Shown: positions 55,401-64,000 of the stretch, piece by piece | How positions within the stretch are numbered: the first letter of the stretch is position 1 | Layout: each line of letters begins with the position of its first letter | From: Asterias rubens | Lineage: Eukaryota > Echinodermata > Asteroidea > Forcipulatida > Asteriidae | Direction of reading: 5' to 3' | Assembly (NCBI RefSeq): GCF_902459465.1 | Contig: NC_047066.1 | Span: 9,179,047-9,243,046 of the forward strand | DNA: 64,000 nucleotides | Position numbers and translations under genes: made by a program | Notes under the pieces: generated by a model | The model's input: the letters and a program-made list of their open reading frames with translations, nothing else | The model's database searches: none | What the model was told of the DNA's origin: nothing

Positions 55401-58400
55401 CTCAAGTCCTGTGCCAAAAAGTTCTCAACCAAAACCCTCAAGTCCTCTGCCAAAAAGTTTCCAACCAAAACCCTCAGAGGAGCAACACGTCCCTGGAACA
55501 CAACTGCCTCCAAGGAGCAAGACACCAGTTGAGATTGCCGATACAAGGAGCAGTTCATCTTATGATGAGACACTCTCTGTCTGTGTATCCAAGGAAGAGG
55601 ATGAGGCAGTGATTGAGATAAAGAAGATGCAGCTAGAGATAAGACAACAACTGATGCACAGTGGCAGAGACAAGAACATCGGTAAGAATAAAGATTGTAG
55701 GCATCACTAATTTTATAAACTGTTTTTTGTTTGCTTTTGTTGTTGCATCCCAGCTTTTATTTTTCCGTTTAGGCCCTACTAACTCAAAAAGAGCATACAT
55801 GTACATCAAACTTCGGTACTTGAATCATAAAGTGAACAATTCATGAACTTATCTGCCCCACTAAAGCTGCTGAGTATACAGATCAATAAACTACTAAACA
55901 GTAACAATAATAGTAGTATTTAGCTTCAGATTTTTTAAGCCCTTTTCCAAACCATTTTGGAAAGAAAAAAAGTGTTGCGAGTTTTGTTGTTACAATCTCT
56001 CAAATCATTTCAAACAATATTTTTCAGTCTATACAAAACAAAAATTCCCCAGAATTTGTAATAGGCTCTAAACAATCACACTTGATAAATACGATGAGAA
56101 TATACTCCATTAATAATAACTAAATTTCATCTATTAACTTAAATTTCAATGTAAAGACACTTTTTTATTATGCTATCCAAACACAGATGTTGGAAACATC
56201 AAAAAGGGTCTTCAAGACATGCAGGGCAAACTGCGCCAACTTGGGACCAAACAACAAGAGCAGCGGCGTCAACTAAGTGTCAAGATGAGACAGCAAGCAG
56301 CATCATGCAGCAGTAGCCAATCACAGCTCCAGCAGCAGGAGGTAAAAGCACAGCTGCAGAACATGGCACGACGACAACAGCAGCTTCTCAAACTGCTGCA
56401 GTCTCATAAGGAGCTTGCTGCCACTCTGCATACCCAGTGTGCAGAGAATCGTGCCCTTCAGCAGCAGTCGGCAGACCCTAGTCAGGAACAATGTAACTTA
56501 CTGCAGGATACATCATCTGTCAACAGATCGACCCACGAAACCATCCGCCAGCAAGAAGCAACAGTGTCCAATTTAACACAAACGACAAAAATGAAAGACG
56601 CGGCAACATTAAGCTCAGTGGAAGCAGATACTCCTGTTGTTCTGTCCCAATGCATAATTACATTAGAAAGTCAAAACACTAAGCTACCAACAAGCAAGGA
56701 AGCGAGGTCATTTAAACCACCCTTCAAAGCGAAGCAGGATTTAAGAATGTCATCAGCACAACAACACACTGCTAACATCATGACAGATAGTCCCTCAAGA
56801 CCTGGTTCCCAACTAGAGTCACCTGGAGCAGAGAAAACATCCTCCTCGGCTGGTTCTGAAGCACAAAGTCATATCATCAGCCTCGGGTCAGGCAGCATCC
56901 CTCCTCAAAGCCCACCCTTTTCCCAATCATCCGTCATCAGTAATGGAAACTTCATTCCTGACACAGCAGGTAATGAGGGAAAAAAACTGCTCAATCCAAG
57001 AAGTAATACAGCACAAGACAAGCCTACCCACAAGCCGACTTGCATTCAAATGACCAATCCCAATCTGAATCAGTCAAGCAATAACACCAGGCGAGGTAAT
57101 GAAATGAATTATGGCACCATCAATAAAGACATTTACCAAGATACAAACCGAGATCCCAAGAGTTTACGGCCAACATGGCCAAATAGCAAAAGCATACCCA
57201 GATCTGTGGACAACAGCCTCATCTCCAACAGTACGGCTGGCGGTTCTTTGCAAGCAGTTTCCAAAAGCAATCCCAGATCTGTGGACAACAGCCTCATCTC
57301 CAACAGTACGGCTGGCGGTTCTTTGCAAGCAGTTTCCAAAAGCAATCCCAGATCTGTGGACAACAGCCTCATCTCCAACAGTACGGCTGGCGGTTCTTTG
57401 CAAGCAGTTTCCAAAAGCAATCCCAGATCTGTGGACAACAGCCTCATCTCCAACAGTACGGCTGGCGGTTCTTTGCAAGCAGTTTCCAAAACACAAATTG
57501 GAACAACTCTATCTGGAAATCAATCCATGATAAGAGTCATATCATCTGCAGCAGGGCAAAGCCAAGTCGATCTACAAGCAGCCCAACCACCAGCTAAAAT
57601 CATCATCATATCAGACGAACAACTATCTTTATTACAAAATATTAGAGCCCGAGAATCAACTCATCATAAAAACAGTGTTCCAGTAGCTCCAGTCAGAGTG
57701 CAAAATACCGCTCCTAAGACTCCAATACCCACGCAGGAAGCTCAGAAGGTTGCTTCAAGAAACCCCCATGGAGCAGCAGAATTGCCAACTGCAATTAATC
57801 CAGTGGGTTTCAGCATGCTCCACACAGCACCTCATTCAGACATCGTGTCTGCATCATCTATACAGACCAAGGTCTCAAAGGCAATGGAACTTACACAATC
57901 CACAGTGACACCAGACAAGTCTAGAGACAGCCCAGCAGTTGAAAGGAACCCACAAGGAGCAGCAAAGACTCTGTCCAGCACCCACATAGCATCCTCAAGA
58001 CTAAGTACTCAGCTGAAGGGGCCTGGTGAGGATGGGCAAATCCCATCCATGATGGAGTTACTACGAGCTAAGCTAATCCATCCGGGCGTGAATGTGCTTA
58101 CCATAAAGGGCAAGGTAACTGGCAGACAAAATATAAATAGCACTTTACATGTACAAAATAAATGTCAAGTATTAGCAAGGAATTTGATCTAGTGCTCGTG
58201 TTCATATTGTATGAAAAACCACTCTAAAACACTTAACGAACATGAACAGATGTTTGGCCGGAAAGATTCGGAACAATTAAATTTGAATTCTGAACAGTAC
58301 CAAAGATGACATGGTTTCCATAGCCTAATTGATTTTACAACCATTGGGAAGGTGCTTCACTAGTAGGGCACGCTCTAGGCTTAAAAGTAATTTCTGGGGC

Positions 58401-59831
58401 AGCGCCCGCAATCCATTGCACCGTCAAAACATTCCACTGGACCGTATCATTGTGCCAAACAACTGGAGCAATCCTACACAAACAAAATTTGTGCATAAGT
58501 ATTTTGAACAATCCAATGGAACATACAACGGTCCATTGAAACGGTACATTAGAACACGCTTGAAACTTTTCCGATCATCATTGTGTCAAAGTACTGGAGC
58601 AATCCTACACAAGTGAATACATGCATTAGTATTTTGAACATTCCAATGCAACTATCCAGTAGTCCAGTGGATGAGCACATGCTGAAAAACATATCCAATC
58701 CCATCAGAACAGTCCTACCATTTTGACTTTTGACTCGCTCCTTTATTTTCATTCCTCCAGAAGCAAATTTTAGGCACAGCCTCGCTGAACGCAGAAGGAA
58801 TGGTCAGTCCAACCACTACGATGACAAACTTCTATAATGGCTCTCTGCCTCTGATGGTATCTCTCATGAAGCATAAATCCCTTAACTGGATCACCAGTAA
58901 CCCCAACATATGGAAAAGTGTCTTCTACAAGGAGACGCCTCTGAGTAAACTGCACAGTGACTACAAAGGTAAATCAATAGTTCAGCTCATGTAAAAAGAT
59001 TTTCATCATTTGGGGATGGGAATTGAAATTCAAAATCCAAGCTGCTCAAAAAGAGATCGCCCAAATCAGGGGGATTATGTAGGATTAGTAATCCCAAGGA
59101 GTTCCCCAAACAGAGTAGTTGTTGTTGAATATAAATATATTTTCAAATTACAAAGTGAACAACCTGAGGTGATCCACATCAGGGTTGTAATGAAAGAATA
59201 TTCAACTCAAATTCCATGATTCGATTTGAAAAACCCTTCGCTTTATTTGATGTATGCAGATTTAATCAGAAGTGATCCATCACAAACGGTTTTAAAAAGA
59301 ACGAAGATGTCTCCAAACGTGCCAAATACCCAAGCTGCAATCACAACAACAACAAGTTCTAACATTCTACAACCACAAGCTGTCACCAAAAGCTTTGCCG
59401 TCACCACAAGCTTTGCCAACATGTCAGCTCCATCCATCCCAAAACAGCTGAAGCCTGCGGAAAGCCCGGACCCTGTGTCCTCAAGTGGTAATCAACCAGC
59501 CTCCTCATCTGGTCTCAGACTGACATCATTGCATCTTGACCCAACCCCAAGATGTCAAAACCCAGCAATACATCCACCATTTGGTCGTGAGACAGTCTCG
59601 AGACCTCATGACAAAAACCCAAACAGTCTCGGTCCTATCTCAAGAGGTGACAACTTGGTCACCTCAAGAAGTCATGATCTTGTGTCATCCTTGAAGAGGG
59701 TTCTCTTAATCTCTGATGATGAGCTGATGCCTTCATCTTGGGGAACGTCTCCAAACTTCTGGATATCAGGAAACGGCAATGACGCAATCATCAATCCAGA
59801 ATGGATCAGAGATATAGACGTTTGGTCGTAA
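52451..59831 (+). CDS. ANKRD31-like protein with RAMA-like domain, no ankyrin repeats
   Basis: Eight exons: 52451-52536, 52948-53066, 53365-53452, 53926-54041, 54437-55681, 56187-58114, 58761-58968 and 59260-59831 (TAA), all in phase, 1453 aa. The N-terminus (SDTETIVEESL) resembles the start of mammalian ANKRD31 as I remember it. Residues about 393-485 are 12-residue PKPSSPxPKSSQ repeats. About 552-640 is Gln-rich coiled coil (KKGLQDMQGKLRQLG, RRQQQLLKLLQSHKEL). About 890-989 are four identical 25-residue repeats. Residues about 1172-1263 (MELLRAKLIHPGVNVLTIKG, then LGTASLNAEGMV, WKSVFYKETPLSKL) fit the RAMA domain found in ANKRD31 and MPND. Mammalian ANKRD31 acts with REC114 in meiotic DNA break formation. 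No ankyrin repeat is seen in any exon or intron. IIIISDE and VLLISDDE look like SUMO-interacting motifs. The first intron has a weak donor (GTTGAG). Exon structure is firm, orthology is tentative. Confidence 0.78.
57200..57499 (+). repeat. Perfect 4 x 75-bp tandem repeat in a coding exon
   Basis: Units begin AGATCTGTGGACAACAGCCT at 57200, 57275, 57350 and 57425. I see no base difference between units over their shared length, up to the last unit's break at CCAAAACACAAATTGG. Each unit encodes 25 residues (RSVDNSLISNSTAGG then SLQAVSKSNP), so the frame is kept in the ANKRD31-like gene. Confidence 0.95.
58440..58655. repeat. Imperfect tandem duplication of about 131 bp in an intron
   Basis: CTGGAGCAATCCTACACAA and TAGT/AAGTATTTTGAACA blocks at about 58462 and 58593 repeat with period about 131 bp, with many base changes. 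It lies in the intron between exons 6 and 7 of the ANKRD31-like gene. Confidence 0.7.
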
Positions 59832-61839
59832 AGTTGCAAAAGAGAGTCGCCAAATCAAAAACCTTCTTAATTGCTACTCAAACTAGAAGAAATCTCCTTT
59901 TGGCAAGTTTTGTTGCTTTAGTTCAAAATTGTATATAAAAGAATTAGAATCAGGCAAAAATATACGTTCATAAATTAAAAAAATGGAAACCGATACTGTT
60001 GTTTCTCTTGACTGTTTAATTTTTTATCTTGTTAGAGATGTTTCATGACAGTATAATACATACATTCTACTCAGAAAATACACTGATACCGTATAAACCA
60101 AGCTTTTGAACAGATGTTTGTTTGTTATTTTCTTCTTCATACGTTTCAGGCATGGAATTTCATGGAGACTAAATTATAGTAGGTCATGGCATTTTGAGAT
60201 ATGATGGACCCTGTAAAAGGACACTGTTTGGGTAGGCTACATTTGTTTGTAGACATTCAAACCAAACAGTGCACTCCAAACATGTCCACCGCCATTATCT
60301 AAAGAAGGTTGTTGCCATGGTCTTGGCCTTGGTGCCCATTAGGTTTTTAAGATTATACAATCCGAAGTGCTCTTTACAAAACAAAAATGGCCTTGACCTC
60401 TCTCAAAAATAAATTTCCAGGCCTGATGTTTTCAAAATTTTACATTTATAGTGTTGTGATTTTGCGCTTTTTCTGAACAGTTTTTGAACAAAGTTTTGTA
60501 TAAAAGTTTAAATGTGTTAAAATCTGTACAAAACTAGAAGTTTTAGCACAACAATCGTCAGGCAGTGAGAGTGATTTCTTTACATGTAAATAACAACGAA
60601 TCTGTAATTTGTAAAAACAATACTTGTGCTGATTAATACAAGACAACAGAACAGTTGAAGTAGAAAATCTGCAAATAAATAACCTTGAACTAATGCTTGT
60701 TTAATATTGTTTAATATTTACATAATGTCTTGTTCCTTAATTAAAACAATTTCAACATTGAATGTTGCACACAAAGATTATTTCTTCGTAGCACTGTGTA
60801 CTGTCTTGACTGTAGTAAAGTAATAAATAAGAAATGTGTAAAAATGTTATCGAAACTAATTTTTTCATCATAATTCTTTATCATGGGACCATTTAAAATG
60901 GTATAAATTACATGGCATTTTGACTGGTAAATCCTTGCTGCTTAACACCAATTTTTTGCTAATTAGAATTGTATGCCTATTGCAGAAGTGTGATAAATCG
61001 TTGATTCCTTTTCGGCTCAAGCACAAGTACCACATCTGTTGCTAGCAGAACGTTAATGATGCCTCTGGCTCCAAAACAGGCATTTTTTTTATGTCATGTG
61101 GTAAATTGAATCAAAAATCACTCGCTTTATCTTTATTGATCATAAATTCTTGGGACAGAAACTGAAATATTCTACTAAGCCTTGATTTTCTACAAAATAG
61201 GTAGAAGGCAAGCACAAAACAATTATTTATTTTCTTAAAGAATCCTGAACAACTAATACACTCAACTGCACGAAGCCTATGGTGGTAACACGTTAAACTT
61301 TTGCATACAAAGTTGTGGCCAAAAAGTCTGACTCAGGCTTATGCTGCACTGAATAATTTTTTTCCACACAACTCTGGAAAACACTGAGTAGTGCTTATAA
61401 AAATCGGTGTGATGGTAAAACCAAATAATGTTCTTTATGCCCAATGCAAATTAAACATCAATTCTTCTGAGTTACAAAGAAATGTTTAAAGTCTCCTGTG
61501 TTTCCATTACTTGCACATCTACATGTAGTATGAAAATCACAAATTTATGTTAAACAATGAATAAGATTAACCGTGACACATATTTATCAAATATTAATTA
61601 CATTTCTATTTGTACTTGAGGGTTTGAATTTTAAACAAGATTCTCTTTTGTATGAGATTGAGTGAAAAGACTGCAGGAAAATTTCTTAAAATTTTGCATA
61701 AATAATTATGAACAAGATTTATACATACATACATACATGTATACAACCATGAGTCTGTTGGAAGTCACATCATGATGCACTGTAAGGGAGGGACGAGTTC
61801 TTCTGTCGCCAACTCAGCTCCATAGCCATTGTTATGTAG
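59832..61839. other. Intergenic region after the ANKRD31-like gene
   Basis: About 2 kb separate two convergent stop codons. AAATAAATAA at about 60674-60683 is a candidate polyadenylation signal for the plus-strand gene. A TTCCAGGCCTG-ended repeat fragment lies near 60230-60425 and a CATA microsatellite (TACATACATACATACATGTA) at 61722-61741. No exon was found. Confidence 0.55.
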
Positions 61840-63798
61840 TTACTTTAAGGGATGACTTCTATTCCTTTCTTCTACCATCCTGCTGAATGCCAGAGCCAAC
61901 TTGGAATAATCCACAGGGGACGAAAATGACTTCCCTGCAATGAGATTCACACACAATAATCACAAATTGGGAAAACAAAAAACAAAAAATCCTTGAGATT
62001 CAGGGGGTGAGAGTCACTGAGCAAGTTTTGGTGGCTGAGAAGAGTCGACTAGACTTAAAGGGAAGGTATGCTTGGTAAATCACTCTGAAAATCAATGGCA
62101 ATAAAAACGTTTTGTTAGAAGCATACAGCAGTGTTTGATAGTATAAAGCATTTTGAGAAACACTCCTTTTTTTTTTCTTTTTTTTTAATTTGTATGCAAG
62201 TCGCCAGACACACAAGGCCTGAAGGTCACTTCAAGGTGTTGGCTACAATTATTTTTTTCCAGGGGCCGTTGCCACCTACTCCAAGGGCTGAAACAGGGTA
62301 ACCACTTTCACAGTCTATACGGATTTAGGCTTGGGTATCATCCATCAGAAGCCTGGCTGGTAGAGCAGAAAGCACTACCTCCCCTTATTTTAAGTAGGAA
62401 GTGTCACAACCGGGATTCGAACCCACACTCTGCTGATCAAACACAAGAGCTTGAATCCGGTGCTCTTTATAGCCACTCGGCCATGACACGCCCCAAATGC
62501 CCCAAATTTGAATCTGGAGAAGTGTTACCACATTTTGCTTCTCAGACTGTGTAAATCCTTTAAAGATAATTCTTCCTGTGTGGAATTATTCACTCCAGAT
62601 TTTCGGCGATATCTTAAAACACAACCAAATGAAATTTTTAGATGGTAGTCTTATTGTGTACATCTACATTTCTATAGGATTGAAACAAGCAAACAATTCC
62701 AAAAACCAAAGGTTTACTTCGCCTTTAACCATAGTTGAACTACATGTAGGTGTCAGCCACTCATTGAGAAGAATGTAGGCCCTATACTTTCCAAGTTTCC
62801 GCTGCCAAACTCGGTAATTCTTTAATGAAGCTTTTGCTGTTATGGCAATTTTTAAAACGAGTCCCAACGTTCAAGTGCCGCAAGATTTGTACAGTCTACT
62901 AGTCTTACCGTTCCATTGGAATGCCTGCAGTGTGTGCCTCAGTGTGTTACACTCACTGTTGTACTCAAGTGCTCTTTGAATTAACTCACAAACACTCGAC
63001 TCCGAAACAACCCCTGGTAATAGAAAGAAAGTATAATAGATGTGTGTAATCAAAGTGTTTATCATTGAACTTGTGATCTAGGATCTCAGGCAGAGTTCAG
63101 AAACAGTTCTTTCCTGAACTTGGTTTAAAAAGTTGCTTTTGCGCAGTATGCAGCCAATCAAACCAAGAACAAAGGGGCGAACCTCTTCTCTTTTTTGAGC
63201 GCTGGGTTCTTTCATGTGCATTACACAAAAACGAGACCAACAGCTTTACATGTACGTCCCATCCATCCGAGGGATGCAGCAATAACAGAATAAGGATTGA
63301 GTGTCTTGGTTATTAAGGACCGGGTTCACGATCAGGACTCGAACCCACACTCTGCTGAACAGAAACACCACAGCTTGAGTCCGGTGCTCTTATCCACTTG
63401 GCCATAACCGCCACTTGGATATCTTGGTTTCATTACCATAAAGGCTGAAAATAAAACAATCAAAAAATGTTTTTAAAATAAAGCAAAATGAAAGGGTTGA
63501 CAAATTACCTTGGGGAGGAAGAATACAATGCGCAACGACGTCCCTGAGTTTAGTTACAGCATCAGTCTCCTTCCTCAGCTTAGCTTCAGGCTGTCCTTCT
63601 GTCACCCTGTTATCCAAAGACTTACATCTGAAAGGTAAATCATTCAAACTGAGTATGGAATAACAACATGCATAAAGCAAGACAGTTCTCTAAAGAACAA
63701 AATCAACCTGGCAAGTATAGATACACACATGGTGTTACTGCAAACCAAATGATGCTACATGTACCTCCTCATGCAATATGCCTCAAATCTCATAAATG
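61840..63798 (-). CDS. C-terminal exons of an unrecognised gene (5' part off the window)
   Basis: Four minus-strand exons join in phase: 63765-63798 (least certain, only 34 nt), 63509-63627, 62909-63013 and 61840-61934 (stop TAA 61842-61840). They encode about 117 residues, mostly helical: FMRFEAYCMRRCKSLDN, KLRKETDAVTKLRDVVAHC, VCELIQRALEYNSECNTL, RHTLQAFQWNGKSF and VDYSKLALAFSRMVEERN, ending NRSHPLK. All three internal junctions are GT-AG with matching phase (AG+A, G+GG, G+GG), which is good evidence for a real gene. I do not recognise the family. An amphipathic helical tail suggests a subunit of a complex, but no function is assigned. The gene continues to the right of base 64000. Confidence 0.68.
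62058..62162 (+). repeat. Family A repeat fragment, left quarter only
   Basis: TTAAAGGGAAGGTATGCTTG through GTATAAAGCATTTTGAGAAA is the left end of the AAAGGGAAGG subtype. It is cut off by a T-rich run (62165-62190) where a SINE begins. Confidence 0.75.
62185..62500 (-). repeat. tRNA-derived SINE (family S4), near full length
   Basis: The minus-strand head GGCCGAGTGGCTATAAAGAG and GGGTTCGAATCCCGGTTGTG (an intact B box) are at 62485-62405. The body CCAGGGGCCGTTGCCACC and AAGTCGCCAGACACACAAGG ends in a T-rich run at 62165-62187. It is inserted into the family A fragment. Confidence 0.8.
63140..63415 (-). repeat. tRNA-derived SINE (family S4 variant)
   Basis: CAGTATGCAGCCAATCAAAC, CTGGGTTCTTTCATGTGCAT, GTCCCATCCATCCGAGGGAT and the minus-strand head (GGTTATGGCCAAGTGG, GGGTTCGAGTCCTGATCG) form one element. 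It lies between the last visible introns of the right-hand gene. Confidence 0.75.
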
Positions 63799-64000
63799 CT
63801 GGTTTTAAGATATGACTGACTGAAATTCTTATTGAGGTGTGACACGTTAGCTCACACACAACCTCATTCCCCACGCACGTGTGCACTATTCCCCATCGTG
63901 TAATAGAGATCAATGGGTACGATCTTGCAGCAATGCACTAGCGTAAAAATACTCATCCGGCCAGCCAGCGGGGGATCAGAGGGCACGCAACAATCATTAC

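Noticed and set aside
57111-57530. Frames on both strands over the 75-bp repeats
   Set aside because: A 75-bp period keeps any stop-free frame open. Only the frame continuous with the flanking exon is credible.
62405-62490. tRNA gene on the minus strand
   Set aside because: The B box is intact but no cloverleaf forms, and the same body recurs in several SINE copies.
1-64000. Autonomous transposase or reverse transcriptase
   Set aside because: No open frame shows DDE, YR or RT motifs. All mobile elements seen here are short and non-coding.

Overview
The window is eukaryotic nuclear DNA: split genes with GT-AG introns, a high density of short foldback (MITE-like) and tRNA-derived SINE elements, and proteins that align with deuterostome families. 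The gene content (ciliary CFAP73, NIPSNAP, CENP-S, CD2BP2, an XRCC1-like protein) and the style of the repeats point to a marine deuterostome. I judge an echinoderm most likely, probably a sea star, but that rests on my impression of the repeats and not on any search.

Nine protein genes were reconstructed exon by exon, with phase checked at each junction. From left to right they are: CFAP73/CCDC42B (minus, 1-5623, 3' end off the window); NIPSNAP1/2 (plus, 5810-12457, 10 exons, 280 aa); a 16-finger C2H2 protein with AT-hooks (minus, 18142-25869, 1137 aa); a coiled-coil protein I cannot name (plus, 27721-32848, 326 aa); an XRCC1 N-terminal-domain protein with two C-terminal UBZ4-like fingers (minus, 37194-44188, 705 aa); CENP-S/MHF1 (plus, 44434-47064, 126 aa); CD2BP2 (minus, 48744-51128, 364 aa); an ANKRD31-like protein with a RAMA-like domain but no ankyrin repeats (plus, 52451-59831, 1453 aa); and the C-terminal end of an unrecognised gene (minus, 61840-63798, continuing to the right).

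Much of the window is organised as divergent gene pairs with short shared promoters: CFAP73/NIPSNAP (186 bp between start codons), XRCC1-like/CENP-S (245 bp) and CD2BP2/ANKRD31-like. CTCF-core-like motifs lie in the first and third of these. Three of the genes between 37 and 60 kb (XRCC1-like, CENP-S, ANKRD31-like) belong to families used in DNA repair or meiotic recombination.

The intergenic and intronic DNA is filled with repeats. One inverted-repeat family of about 370-395 bp (called family A here) occurs nine times. There are many other foldback elements, several tRNA-derived SINE families, a 28-bp satellite-like array and a perfect 4 x 75-bp repeat inside a coding exon. I found no rRNA, intact tRNA, CRISPR array or autonomous transposase gene.
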